Shown: positions 22,745 to 34,072 of the stretch, piece after piece
Layout: each line of letters opens with the position of its first letter
How positions within the stretch are numbered: position 1 is the first letter of the stretch
DNA from: Lepus europaeus
Taxonomy: Eukaryota > Chordata > Mammalia > Lagomorpha > Leporidae
NCBI RefSeq assembly: GCF_033115175.1
Contig: NC_084850.1
Coordinates: 106,251,939-106,315,938, forward strand
Direction of reading: 5' to 3'
Length of the DNA: 64,000 nt
The notes under the pieces: model-generated
Told to the model about the DNA's origin: nothing
Databases searched by the model: none
The model's input: only the letters and a program-made list of their open reading frames with translations
Translations under genes and position numbers: made by a program

Positions 22745-23374
22745 TTTACTTTTTTTTAACTTTTATTTAATGAATATAAATTTCCAGTATACAGCTTATG
22801 GATTACAATGGCTTCCCCTTCCCATAATTTCCCTCCCACCCACAACCCTCCCCTCTCCCACTCCCTCTCCCCTTCCATTCACATCAAGATTCATTTTCAA
22901 TTCTCTTTATATACAGAAGATCAATTTAGTATAAATATTTCAACAGTTTGTACCCACATAGAAACACAAAGTGAAACATACTGTTTGAGTACTAGTTATA
23001 GCATTAAATCAAAATGTACAGTACATTCAGGACAGAGATCCCACATCAGGAGCAAGCGCACAGTGGCTCCTGTTGTTGACCCAACAAATTGACACTCTAG
23101 TTTATGGCGCCAGTAACCACCCTAGGCTGTCGTCATGAGTTGCCAAGGCTATGGAAGCCTTCCAAGTTCCCCGACTCTGATCATATTTAGACAAGGTCAT
23201 AAAAGACAGGTTGAGGATAGTAACCAATGATCCTAAGAGTGGCCTTAACCAGGTCTGAACAATTATACAGCATTAAGTGGGGAAGAGGACCATCAGGACA
23301 CACAGGTTGGGAGTAGAGCCATTGGTGGTAGAGTAGAGGTTATGATTACAAAGGAATGAGGCCCAAGTGCACTA
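22745..23374 (-). mobile_element. L1-type 3' end, same family as the composite half-L1
   Basis: Matches 1105-1720 of the composite almost base for base (a few percent difference by eye), including about 160 bp beyond the common L1 3'UTR that ordinary L1s lack. Similarity stops abruptly after 'gcccaagtgcacta'. Confidence 0.88.
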
Positions 23375-24160
23375 ATGGCAATCTTTGGGGAAAGGAAAGG
23401 AGAGAGGGAATTTACAGGATTCTAAAGTTCAAATGGGCAAGTAAATGCATCAAATTAGCCATCTGTTGTATTTTAAGGAAAGTACTGATGAAGTTCTTGC
23501 AGGAAAATATAAGTTTATTCCTTTCCTGTAAATTTAAAATATTGTATAATATAAAAGTAAATTCTGCAGTAATTGAAACTCTGGAATGCAAGAAGGATAT
23601 AAAGAAAAACAGTGAAATATTTTAAAATACAGAAAGAAACCCGTGTTTATGAGAATGATATTTCAAATCCATGGGGGAAGAGTGTTGGGTCATGACTAAA
23701 TTACAGTAACTGGCTAACTTGTTATTGGTAGGAAAAGGGATTAACTTTAGTTAATGTTAGTGTTAAGAAATGTTAGTGTAAAGAAATCCTAGGTGAATTA
23801 AAGGTAGAAAATAATTAATATTTAAAATATATCTAAATATATAAATGAAATGTCTCAGGTTGAAGAGAGGACCGCTTATTTATATATAATTTTTGAATAA
23901 CATAGTCAAATGGTTCAAAATTGAAACTATAAATAGTATCAATAAGTGTACTGTCCCCAAGTATACTGTGTTACCTCTGATCCTTTCCCACACTTAGCTA
24001 ACTATTATGATTGTATATATCTAGAGCTTCTTCATGGATTTGTTAGCAAATAAAATATGTATCCTTAGCCCTTTATCTTTTTTTAAAAAATAACTTTGTA
24101 CATTTTTTAAAACTATTTTAGAGTTGTTTCACAACAGTCAATATATGGAGAAATTCCTGT
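23375..24160. other. Unassigned part of the 4.3-kb insertion
   Basis: AT-rich; no match seen to the composite half-L1 or to other elements here. An open reading of 89 codons at 23356-23625 starts in the L1 end and has no recognisable domain. Confidence 0.45.
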
Positions 24161-24161
24161 G

Positions 24162-24506
24162 ATTTTTTTTAAGATTTATTTTATTTATTTGAAAGGCAGA
24201 GTTACGAGTTACAGAGAGAGAGAGCAAAAGAGAGAGAGAGAGAGCAAGAGAGCTCTTACATCCACAGGTTCACTACCCAAATGGCCACAACAGCCAGAAC
24301 TGAGCCAGGACGAAGCCAGGAGCTTCATCTGGGTCTCTCACGTGGGTGCAGGAGCCCAAGCACTTGGGCCATCCCCCACTACTTTCCCAGGCACATTAGC
24401 AGGAAGCTGCATTGGAAGTGGAGCAGCCAAGACTTGAAGTGGTATCCATGTGGGATGCCAGGGTTGTAGACGATGGCTTAACCCGCTGTGCCATAATGCT
24501 GGCCCC
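24162..24506 (-). mobile_element. CSINE, CTTTAAA-tailed type
   Basis: Inverted, tail 'taagatttattttatttatttgaaaggcaga', head 'taacccgctgtgccataatgctggcccc' (parts of longer matches). A GA-rich stretch lies at 24215-24250. Confidence 0.93.
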
Positions 24507-24510
24507 AAGT

Positions 24511-24876
24511 GTTTTTTTATTTAATAGGCAAAGTGACACACACCCACATAGACACAAAAAGAGACTTGGATAGACAGTGAGGTCAGGGCGGTGGAGAGAC
24601 AAGAACTGGAAGAAATCTTTAATCCCCCGGTTTACTCCTTAAATGCTTACAACATCCAAGGCTGATCCAGGCTGACTCCAGGAACAGGAAGTTCATCCTG
24701 GTCTCCCACGTGAGCGGCAGTGGCCCAAGCACTTGGGTCTTCATCTCCTGCCTTCCAGAGTGAGCATTAGCAGGATGCTGGACCGGAAGTAGAGCAGGGA
24801 CTTGAACCCAGGCATTCAGATATGAGATGTGGGCATCTAAAACAGCAGCTTAACCACTGTGCCAAATGTCTGCCCT
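24511..24876 (-). mobile_element. CSINE, old copy
   Basis: Directly follows the previous SINE. Inverted and diverged, with a CA-rich insert near 24536, 'ggtctcccacgtgagcggcagtgg' and the degraded head 'ccactgtgccaaatgtctgccc'. Confidence 0.82.
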
Positions 24877-24884
24877 GGTATTTT

Positions 24885-25200
24885 TTTATAGCATTACAAT
24901 ATTTCATGGTTTTTATATGCTCTGCCATAGCTTACATATCCAGTCCCTGTTCTTGGGCATTTGGGTATTTTCCTCTTTGCTAATACAAACAGTGATATAA
25001 TAAATATTATTTTGCATGTCATTTACAGGTATGCAAGTACATCTTTGTGGATAAGTTTCCACAAATATTGCTTGTTGAAAAAGATAGATGTATTTGTAAT
25101 CTTTAAAGCACTGACCACTTGTTTTCCACAGGATTTGTACCAATTTGTACCTATATTAGGAATCTGCATGGCTGCCTATTTCTTCACAGTGTCCTTAACT
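24885..25200 (-). mobile_element. Ancient L1 (L1M) 3'-region fragment
   Basis: The order 'cttacatatccagtccctgttcttgggcatttgg', 'tttgctaatacaaacagtgatataataaat' and 'gtatgcaagtacatctttgtggataagtt' (each a fragment of the match) is that of inverted old mammalian L1. It is heavily diverged. Confidence 0.7.
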
Positions 25201-25299
25201 GTGTGTTGTGTTACTAGTTTTTGACTTCTTGGCATCTGTTAAATGAAATTATTTTCATTGTAGTTATACTTTGAAATTTTCTCTTAAAAATGAAATTGG

Positions 25300-25624
25300 G
25301 GCCGGCGCCGTGGCTTAACAGGCTAATCCTCCGCCTTGCTGCGCCGGCACACCGGGTTCTAGTCCCGGTCGGGGCACCAGTCCTGTCCCGGTTGCCCCTC
25401 TTCCAGGCCAGCTCTCTGCTATGGCCCGGGAAGGCAGTGAAGGATGGCCCAAGTGCTTGGGCCCTGCACCCGCATGGGAGACCAGGAGAAGCACCTGGCT
25501 CCTGGCTTCGGATCAGCGAGATGCGCTGGCCTCAGCGGCCATTGGAGGGTGAACCAACGGCAAAAAGGAAGACCTTTCTCTCTGTCTCTCTCTCTCTCTC
25601 ACTATCCACTCTGCCTGTAAAAAA
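25300..25624 (+). mobile_element. CSINE, young GC-rich type
   Basis: Head 'ccggcgccgtggcttaacag' is near consensus. TSD aaaaatgaaattgg at 25286-25299 matches 25625-25638 with one difference. 25640-26000 has no recognised feature. Confidence 0.96.
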
Positions 25625-26014
25625 AAAAATGGAATTGGACACCTTTTTGTATATTTGAAGGAAAGTTTTTTAAACATGATATGGAGATATAAACCATAAA
25701 GGAAAAAATGTTGGAAAGATTTGACTATGTAAAAACAAAAAATAAAAATCAAATGAGAAACTGCGGTGGGAGAATTTTTGCAAAATATTACAAAAATAAA
25801 TAGGTTTGACAAACATTTTCATTAAAAAGCAACAGTAAGAAGATAATATTCTTCAATAAGAACATTAGCAGATAACATGAATAAGCAATTTCAAATGAAG
25901 AAATTAAGTGGTTATTAAACCCATGTTAAAAGTTCGATCTCACTGGTATATAGTGAATTGTAATATAGATATATTTGTTCTGAATTTGATTATTCCTTTA
26001 AGAATATACATATG

Positions 26015-26350
26015 GGCCGGCGCCGTGGCTTAACAGGCTAATCCTCCGCCTTGCGGCGCCGGCACACCGGGTTCTAGTCCCGGTTGGGGTGCCGGATTCT
26101 ATCCCGGTTGCCCCTCTTCCAGGCCAGCTCTCTGCTATGGCCCGGGAAGGCAGTGGAGGATGGCCCAAGTGCTTGGGCCCTGCACCCGCATGGGAGACCA
26201 GGAGAAGCACCTGGCTCCTGGCTTCGGATCAGCGCGATGCGCCGGCCGCGGCAGCCATTGGAGGGTGAACCAACGGCAAAAGGAAGACCTTTCTCTCTGT
26301 CTCTCTCTCTCACTATCCACTCTGCCTGTCAAAAAAAAAAATTAAAAAAC
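26015..26350 (+). mobile_element. CSINE, young GC-rich type
   Basis: Very similar to the copy at 25300, including 'gagaccaggagaagcacctg'. TSD aatatacatatg (26003-26014) matches aatatatacatatg (26351-26364) with a 2-base TA expansion. Confidence 0.96.
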
Positions 26351-26612
26351 AATATATACATATGATACTTCTCCTAAATGAAACATAGGAATATTACACT
26401 ATATACATTTTTTAAAAGTTGGAGGTAAATAGTAAAGTTCCCAATTTCTTTCCAGCATCTCCTCCCTGCCCCCTTTACCCCATAGATATTTTAGAGAATT
26501 ATGTTGCCATGAATTGCTCTAAACTTGGATGCAGTCAGTAATAGATGCAAGGGCAGTTACTCATTAAGCACTTTTTCATGTTGAGGGAGAAGCAGAATAT
26601 GAGAGCACTTCA

Positions 26613-26952
26613 AAATTCTAGAAAGTGTAATTAAAAGAAAAATTTAGAGGAGGGCATTTACATAGCCATTAAGACGCCTACATTCCACATTGGAGTACCT
26701 GAGTCCTGGCTCTGGCTTCTGATTCCAGCTTCCTACTAATGCAAACCCTGGGAGGCAGAAGGTGATGGCTCATGTAGTTGGATTCCTCCCTCCCACATGG
26801 GATACCTGGATTGAGTATCCAGCTCCTAGCTCCCAACTTCAGTTGGGCCATGTTGGACATTTGGAGAGGGAACCAGTGAATGGGAGCTCTGTCTGTCTCT
26901 CTCTCTGAAGAAAAAAAAGATAATTTTATTTTGGTGCAAAAAAAAATTTATT
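26613..26952. mobile_element. Mariner-like MITE relic interrupted by a CSINE
   Basis: 'gcacttcaaaattctagaaagtgtaattaaaag' (26615-26640, partly quoted) and 'gataattttattttggtgca' (26918-26938) are consecutive parts of the same element family seen at 34080-34193. The CSINE at 26650-26917 separates them. Confidence 0.55.
26650..26917 (+). mobile_element. CSINE, old copy
   Basis: Plus-strand copy with a degraded head, 'gggaggcagaaggtgatggc', 'cccacatgggatacctgg', and tail 'gtctctctctctgaag'. Confidence 0.85.
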
Positions 26953-27016
26953 TTGGTGCTGGAGCCCAAGGATTTGGGACATCCTCTACTGCTTTCCCAG
27001 GCCACAGCAGGGAGCT
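26953..27016 (-). mobile_element. CSINE fragment at the edge of the 4.3-kb insertion
   Basis: Only the central block is present, from 'gtgctggagcccaaggattt' to 'ccacagcagggagct', and it ends where the right-hand 17-bp repeat begins. Confidence 0.8.
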
Positions 27017-27665
27017 GGAAGGTCTTTTATTCTAATGAGGTGACTCTTGGTGAGTTCCTGGATGTGGCTAGTCACCAGAAATATCAAGCGATGCATAGAG
27101 GCTTAGAACTTTGAGCTCCATCCCTACCCTCCAGGCAGGGAGGAAGAACTGGAGATGAGGTCTCCATAAAACCCCTTGATAGGGAGTTCACAGTTTCTGG
27201 ACTGGAGGATACATTCACATTGTGGGAGGGTGGCACACTGCAATTCCATGGGCACAGAAGCTCATGGTCTTGCAACCCTTCTAAAACTCGCCTGTGTACC
27301 TCTTCATCTGATAGTTCATCTGTGTTCTTCACCATATCATTTATAATAAATGAATAAATGTAAGTAGTTTCTCCAAATTCTATTAGATACTCAGTAAATT
27401 ATGAAACCCAAAAAGGGGTTCATTGCACTCTCTGACTTGCACTCAAGTTATACGGCAGTTGGGGCTAATTTGGGAACCTATTACTTGCAGTTAGCATCTG
27501 AAGTTGGGAGCAGTCTTGTGGCCCTAAGCCCTTTATGGGGTCTGTGCTCACTTCCTGTTATGCCAGAATTGAACTAACTCGGTTTGTGTTAGAACCTTCC
27601 ATTCAATTTGGGTGGCCAGAAATTCTGTGAGGGTATAGAAGAGGAAAAACTGTTCTATACACATC
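27017..27665 (+). repeat. Right half of an old LTR-like repeat
   Basis: Contains 'taatgaggtgactcttggtg', 'ccagaaatatcaagc', 'tctccataaaacccc' (TATA-like), and 'ttataataaatgaataaatg' (poly(A)-signal-like), then 'gcagtcttgtggccctaagcc'. The layout suggests U3-R-U5 and the start of an internal region of an old retrovirus-like element. Family not assigned. Confidence 0.5.
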
Positions 27666-29133
27666 CATCCACTGTGTGTATCAGCACAAACCTAAGATCC
27701 AAATAAACTGTGTAATCCAGGCAAACTGTGTGTATTATATGAGATTAATCCATTTATAAATTTATCTAGTTAATTTTAACTGGGAATCCACTATTTACTG
27801 GGAAGTGTTTATAGCTCATTATGGGCTCAAAACTAAAGGCCAAACCACAAAATAATAATGTGTGCCTTACACAGAAAGCAAAAGAGAATAAATAAGTTAT
27901 TGTCCAATACCAGATAATTGTTTAGCTGGCAGACTTCTCTGGAATGATAAGAATAGAAATGTTGTAAAAATAAGCAAAATCAATTTTGGCATTCAAAGAA
28001 ATGGACACTGGGTTATTTTGTATGTGGCTGACATGAAGCCATCTGGGAGCATTTATTCATAGAGAGAACCTAATGATACCACTGAAACACCATGCCAAGA
28101 AATTTCTTCACAAATATACAATGAGGCATTAAGTAAATAAGCCATGAAAGCACCACATTTAAGAATAATAGAAAATAGCATAAACTTGAGATGCTTTGGT
28201 GGACATTGTAGATTTAGGAGGAGGCTTTAGAAGAATTCACAATGGCAATGAACACTAATGCATTCAGTACACATCTGCAGGGGCTCCATCCTTCAGAAGA
28301 GAAAAATATGCCCCCCCCTGGTTGGGACTCTATTATTTCACCATTAACTCTAGAATTTATGCAAGTGTAGGATCATTGCCCAGAGCCAACACACAGTTGG
28401 CACCACTCCAAACCTCCAAACAATTCTCAGGCCACTGAGCGGACCTTAACTCTGAGAGCCTGGAAATTATGCTTAATTAGTTTCCTTTTGTCATCAGTGG
28501 GCAATAGATGAGAAAAGGTAACATTTTTACTTGTCAGGGACAACCCACCAGGGAGCAAGCATCCTTAGAATCAGCACTCAGAAAGGCAATCCTTCTGAAG
28601 AGTTAAAAAACTGTAATTTGGTTTGAAGAAAAAGATATGCATTCATCTTGTGGTTAGCCTGCATGCTTTATGGATTTGTGCATTAATTTGATTCACAAAT
28701 ACACAGCTTCATTTCCCTCCATCATAATCCTGAAATGACCTTCACCAAATTCTGGGTGTGGGTTGAGTTTCTCATCACTTCTTTTCTACAAGATGCATCA
28801 CTCAGTGAATGCTTATTTTCTGAGTGAGGAATTTAAATTTTCCACTCAGAAAACAGAAATTGCATAGAAATGAGACTTGTGTCTATAGTGCAGTCTGCAC
28901 TTTTGAGTTTGTCTACAAAGATTCCTTAAAAATCAGGACAACAGGACAGAAGTAATAAGTGAAATATCCAGCTGTCCTAGAACTACTGAGAAAGAATCAT
29001 CTCAAATGTGACCACCATATGGAACCTGTGAAATGACTGCTGTTTTCCAATCTCATTTAGGTTCCTATTCTGAGTATTTTAATCCCCAAATTCAATTAAC
29101 CTTGCTTTCCAGATTAAAGATATAGTTTATGAA
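27666..29133. other. 1.5-kb stretch without recognised elements
   Basis: No SINE, L1, LTR or exon signal is visible. A C-run of nine bases lies at 28311-28319. It may be unique host DNA. Confidence 0.5.
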
Positions 29134-29148
29134 CTCTTCAGATATTTT

Positions 29149-29469
29149 TTTTTTTGACAGGCAGAGTGAATAGTGAGAGAGAGAGAGAGAGAAAGGTCTT
29201 CCTTTTTGCCGTTGGTTCACCCTCCAATGGCCGCTGCGGCCAGCGCATCATGCTGATCCGAAGCCAGGAACCAGGTGCTTCTCCTGGTCTCCCATGCGGG
29301 TGCAGGGCCCAAGCACTTGGGCCATCCTTCACTGCACTCCCGGGCCATAGCAGAGAGCTAGCCTGGAAGAGGGGCAACCGGGACAGAATCCGGCGCCCCA
29401 ATCGGGACAAGAACCCGGTGTGCTGGCGCCGCAAGGCGGAGGATTAGCCTGTTAAGCCACGGCGCCGGC
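29149..29469 (-). mobile_element. CSINE, young GC-rich type
   Basis: Complete inverted copy ending 'gttaagccacggcgccggc'. TSD ctcttcagatatttt is exact at 29134-29148 and 29470-29484. Confidence 0.97.
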
Positions 29470-29649
29470 CTCTTCAGATATTTTCTACTCCTCTCCAAAT
29501 TCAGAGCACCTGGAGGACAGACTGGGCTACTGGGACCTTTAGAAATCTGATGGCTACTGCAATTTCAGCAGACAGCCATACCTTGATGACCTCACCTAGG
29601 GACAGGAAGTCTTTAATGGGCATGTGGTTGGGATTGTGAAGATCTGTTA

Positions 29650-29861
29650 TTGCTATGGTTTGAACAAGATTTAGCTCCCAAACTCATACAAACATTAAAC
29701 TCCGAAGTTTTATGTTAATAGTACTAAGAGAGTGGATGCTTAATCTACTGATTAGGAGAAGGACCTGGTGGGAAGTCTTTAATGGAATGCCCTAGGAAGA
29801 TAATTCTCACCAGATGATTAGTTACAAATCCTAAGTAGTAAGTGGGGCCCAGCCCTTCCCT

Positions 29862-29918
<57 letters not shown>

Positions 29919-30120
29919 CCTGCATGTTTTCTGGCTATAATGATTCTCCCTCTGCCCACAATCCACGCTCCACCAGTACCATTATCATCATAGGCCAAAC
30001 CAAAGGGTCTGCAGAATCTTGCACTATGAACCTCTAGAACCATGAGCCAAATTCACCTCTCCTTTATAGGTAGCTTGTCTCAAGCATTTTCTTGTAATAA
30101 CTGAAAATTGACTAATACAG
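29650..30120 (+). mobile_element. MaLR LTR (MST/MLT1-like) with (CT)n
   Basis: Starts 'ttgctatggtttgaac' and ends 'gaaaattgactaatacag', the hallmark termini of mammalian MaLR LTRs in plus orientation. A CT microsatellite of about 52 bp (29865-29917) expanded inside it. Confidence 0.8.
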
Positions 30121-31572
30121 TTACATATAAGCAGTTGTAAGCATCCTTAAGAAGTTAGGAGATGTGACTGGTCTGCTGTAGCTAACTATAATTTTTATTC
30201 CAAATCATACAGTTCAGTTGATGTTATGGTGTGCAGCAAGAAAAGGAAAAACAGAACTCTCCAGTTTGCTACTTAAGATATGTCAGAAGATGGAAATTTT
30301 TAGCTCTCTGTTTGACTCATCTTAGATAATTTCTACAAGTACCTTTCCTCCATGTTTTCCCTGACCTCCTCTAAAATTTGATATTCAATTCAACATAACC
30401 TGGGCAATGTCATCTACTTTTTAAGTTCTTATTCTAATGTATGAAAAGACTTATTTGATATTCTGCTCATTTTTATAAAATTTTTATGATGTTTGGACCA
30501 ACTTCCTAACATGTCTTTATGATTTTTCAATGACTGAGATGTGTTCTAGTATAGCCAAGAAATTTGACAGAGCAATAACTTTAGCTAACGTCAAAGGCTA
30601 AATGTTACATGTCTTGGTGAATGTTTGGCTGACCGTACAGACCCTACTCTTTCTAAGATACAGGAAATTTCAGAGCTCTTGTGCATATCTTTAAAAATCT
30701 TATCTGCTTGATTTTTTTAATCCATCATGTTCCCAGTTTAGTTTGGGATTTGAAACCTAAATAATTATCTTTGAGAAAAATCATAAAGTAAACTTCATAG
30801 GTAATGATAGAGGAAAGTCAAGGATTTGATTGCTAAGTGTAGCCAATAATGAAGGTTAGTTATGCTCAGAATTCTAATGGATGTCCAGAGCTTTTCTCAT
30901 TTTTTTCCCAAATCTAATCTTGTGAATGGATCTCTGATTTGCTAACACGAATGGTCTGATTGTCGCTGTGCATTCTCTGATCATATCTGTAGGGAGGTGT
31001 AAGACAGGAGATTGGAATTTCAATGGTTATATCCCTTCTCAATTCCATTCCCTTCATTTTCTGTGGCTGGAGTCAGCATCTCATCATTTTCTGTGACTGA
31101 AGCTAGCAACTTTGTGCTACCTTTAAGATCTCAGCCTGAGCTGCTGCTTTCTCTCTTACTCCACCATAGTGTTCCAGAGCAACTTATTTTCCCTAATGGG
31201 GCATTTTTCAGTGATACAATGGATGGATTTTAGGAGCCTTTAATTGAAGGACTTGAAAAGAGTCATAAACTTCACTTTGCTCCATTTGTTTTCCAAGTCC
31301 AGGAATCTTAAAGAGAACTATGAAAAACAAGAGCATCTTAGCTGACTGCCTTGACACTGCATTTCAGACATCACAGTCCAAATGGCCAGGCTCTCCCTTC
31401 AGGTTGGACTGATTCAAACAGTCAACTAGTATCTAAGGTTGATGTTCCCCCTGCCTGTATCATGATCTAACCTTCTCTGTTTCCCAATCCTCTTTCTTTG
31501 TGCATTGACCATCCCTTTGCAATTTAGCACTCTGCTCTGTTTGGACAAAGAAGATTTCAAGCCTCATTTATG
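30121..31572. other. 1.45-kb stretch without recognised elements
   Basis: AT-rich DNA; nothing convincing on either strand. A weak repeated 'cattttctgtggctggagtc/cattttctgtgactgaagct' pair occurs at 31052-31103. Confidence 0.45.
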
Positions 31573-31582
31573 AGTATTTTTA

Positions 31583-31927
31583 AAAGATTGATTGATTGAT
31601 TTGAAAGAGGAAGAGATTCATGTGCACATACATGCATACACACACACACACACACATAGTTCAATCTTCCATCTGCTGTTCCTCTCCAGATGGTTGCAGT
31701 GGCCAGGATTGAGAGCCCGGTTGAAGCTAGGATCCAGGAGCTTCATCTGGGTCTCCCACGTTGGTGCAGGGGCCCAAACACTTGGGCCATTTTTCACTGC
31801 TTTTCACAGGCCATTAACAGGGTTGGATGAGAAGTGGAGCAGCCAGGACAGAAACCAGCACCCATATTAGATGCTAGTGTCATAGGTGGTCAGGCTTTAC
31901 CTGCTACCCCACAATGCCAGCTCCAGA
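31583..31927 (-). mobile_element. CSINE, CTTTAAA-tailed type with (CA)n
   Basis: Tail 'aagattgattgattgatttg', CA repeat at about 31637-31656, body with 'gtctcccacgttggtgcagg', head 'ctaccccacaatgccagctcc'. The 10-bp TSD agtattttta is at 31573-31582 and 31928-31937. 31938-32529 has no recognised feature. Confidence 0.93.
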
Positions 31928-32529
31928 AGTATTTTTATGTAATCTTTTCTGATTGAGATTTACTTTTTCTGAGAAAATCTTAGCTTACTAAATTGAAGTT
32001 AAAGAAGGGTTCATCTGAATAAGTAATATTTTAACATTTGTCTAATTAACTCAATGGCTTCTTTTTCACTGGGTTCAAACACCGAGTTTAATAGCTATAT
32101 GACCTCCAACAAGTTACTTAACTTAGATTAATCACATATATGATAAGGAGAAAAATACCTGAATGACTTGATAACTTAAAAGTACATAAAATGGTAACCG
32201 ACCTAGAGTAATCTTTCAATATGTGTTTTTTTTTTGTTATTACTAGAAGGATTATTATCATTTCTAAACATTTAAAGTAAAAGTGTCTACTACCTTTCTT
32301 TGCATTAATGAAAACTGTGAGTATAGGCTCCTTACTCATGAAAAATAGAGTTTGACTAACATTTTAATTTGTATTCTATATTTTTTATAAAATTAAGAAG
32401 ATGCAAGAGGAATTTTCTAAAGCCAGATCTTTAAAAATGGGACACAAGATACATACATTCACAAGAAAGGAATGATGATATATTATTTGGAAAATTTTAC
32501 ATATACAAAGGCTTGGTATTAGGGTAGAT

Positions 32530-32845
32530 ATTTGGGGCAGCTGTCTGGTTCAGTGTTTAAATCATAACTTCAGACATCCACATCTAATATTGGAATGCCT
32601 TGTTTGAGTCTTGGCTCTTCTGCTTCCAATCTAGTTTCCTGCTGATGTGAGCCCTGGGATGTAGAACATAATGGCTCAATTACTTGGGTCCCTGTCACTC
32701 ACCTGGGAGACCTGCATGGAGTTCCAGTTTCCTGGCTTCAGTTTGGCCCAGCCCTGAATGTTGCAGGTTTTGGGGGAGTGTACTAGCAGATGGGAGATTC
32801 CCCTCCAACCCTGTGTATCTCTCTGTCTTTCAAATGAAGTGAAAA
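32530..32845 (+). mobile_element. CSINE, old copy
   Basis: Plus strand: 'ttggggcagctgtctggttc' head, 'ataatggctcaattacttgg', 'ggttttgggggagtgtacta', and a tail ending 'tgtctttcaaatgaa'. Confidence 0.85.
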
Positions 32846-32949
32846 TTAGCAAAGAGATAAATAGCATTTTAAAAAGATTTAGTATAATTAAAAGATACTT
32901 AGAATTGCATGAGCTGAAGGGGAAAGCTATATAGGTTATTAATGTAGCT

Positions 32950-32986
32950 GTGTATATGTGTGTGTGTGCACACATGTGTGTTGAGT
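32950..32986. repeat. (TG)n-rich repeat
   Basis: Imperfect TG/CA alternation 'gtatatgtgtgtgtgtgcacacatgtgtgt'-like (partly quoted). Confidence 0.75.
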
Positions 32987-33106
32987 ATGTTAGCTAAGCA
33001 TGAATAAGACAATAACCATTTTCAGGCATTTTGGCCTTGACCTTTTCCCACAACAATCCTGTGAGATCTTTGGTTTCACAAGGGTACTTCAAAAATTTCA
33101 TGGACA

Positions 33107-33631
33107 CTTTTTGCCAAGATGGCACTGAAGGCGAAGAAGGAAGTTCCTGCCCTTCCTAAAACCAAAGCCAAAACAAAGGCTTTGAAGGCCAAGGAGGCAG
33201 TGCTGAAATGCATCCATAGCTACAAAAAAAAAAGATCCACACATCTTCCACATTCTGGCAGCCCAGACATTACACATTGAGACACAGCCCAAATTTCCTC
33301 AGAAGAGTGCCCCCAGGAGGCACAAGCTTGACCACTATGCCATCATCAAGTTCCACGTGACTACTGAGTCTACTATGAAGATGATGGAAGACAACAACAC
33401 CCGGGTGTTCATTGTGGATGTCAAGGCCAACAAGTACCAGATCAAACAAGCTGTGAAGAAACTCTATGACATTGATGTGGCCAAAGTCAACACCCTGATC
33501 AGACCTGACGGAGAGAAGAAGGCCTATGTGCGGCTGGCTCCTAATTATGATGCTTTGGATGTTGCCAACAAAATTGGGATCATCTGAACTGAGTCCAGTT
33601 GGCTGATTCTAAATATATGTTTTTTCACCAT
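33107..33631 (+). pseudogene. RPL23A: RPL23A processed pseudogene
   Basis: An intronless copy of the mRNA for large-ribosomal-subunit protein uL23. It starts with a C followed by a T run (cttttt), as a 5'TOP mRNA should, 12 bases before the ATG at 33119. The N-terminal part reads [14 protein letters not shown] one-base deletion around 33258-33285 shifts the frame and leads to a stop near 33359. The C-terminal half continues open in another frame to TGA at 33585-33587, with '[17 protein letters not shown]' clear. The 3'UTR ('taaatatatgttttttcacc') follows. TSD aaaaatttcatggaca is exact at 33091-33106 and 33632-33647; the poly(A) tail is short or merged with the TSD. It disrupts a MITE, and no promoter is seen. 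Confidence 0.97.
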
Positions 33632-33720
33632 AAAAATTTCATGGACAAATAGATTTTAAAAAGTTTATTCTGGTAGAAAAAGTTTTATAGCCGTGCATAA
33701 TTTTCCTTTTCTTTTTTTTA

Positions 33721-34072
33721 TCTTTATATACAGAAGATTAATTTAGTATATACTAAGGAAAGATTTCAACAGTTTGCACCCACACAGAAACACAAAGTAT
33801 AAAGTACTGTTTGAAGACTAGTTATAATGTTAATTCACATAGTACAACACATTAAGGCTAGAGGTCCTACATGGGGAGTCAGTGCACAGTGACTCCTATT
33901 ATTGATTTATGACGTCAGTAATCACCCGAGGCTCTTGTCATGAGCTGCCAAGGCTATGGAAGCCTTTTGAGTTCGCCAACTCTGATCTTATTTATACAAG
34001 GTCATAGTCAAAGTGGAAGTTCTCTCCTCCCTTCAGAGAAACATACCTTCTTCTTTGATGGCCCGTTGATTT
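33721..34072 (-). mobile_element. L1 3'UTR fragment lacking the last ~130 bp
   Basis: Matches the ordinary L1 3'UTR from 'atctttatatacagaagatt' to 'gatggcccgttg'. The true 3' terminus (G-rich run and AATAAA) is missing; instead a run 'ttttccttttctttttttt' abuts the break, resembling a poly(A) tail added early. Confidence 0.8.

Larger units (their letters stand above)
22735..27016 (-). mobile_element. 4.3-kb L1-mediated insertion with L1 3' end and non-L1 upstream part
   Basis: The left end is poly(T), the inverted poly(A) of an L1 3'UTR. The 17-mer ggaaggtcttttattct lies at 22718-22734 and again at 27017-27033, and the sequences outside these repeats read as consecutive parts of one old LTR-like repeat. 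This implies a single target-primed insertion of the whole interval. Only the leftmost 630 bp are L1-like; the rest is non-L1 and carries several SINEs and an ancient L1M piece. The right end cuts a CSINE fragment exactly at the TSD, as a 5' truncation would. An RNA that began in other DNA and ended in an L1 3'UTR could explain this. Alternative: several separate events with a fortuitous 17-bp repeat. Confidence 0.6.

Noticed and set aside
25300..25380. tRNA genes at CSINE heads
   Set aside because: The heads descend from a tRNA and keep traces of the RNA polymerase III boxes, but they lack a cloverleaf and an acceptor end. They are SINE promoters.
33357..33587. A short functional ribosomal protein gene
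   Set aside because: The open half is the C-terminal part of RPL23A with the N-terminal part out of frame, flanked by a TSD and lacking introns. It is a processed pseudogene.
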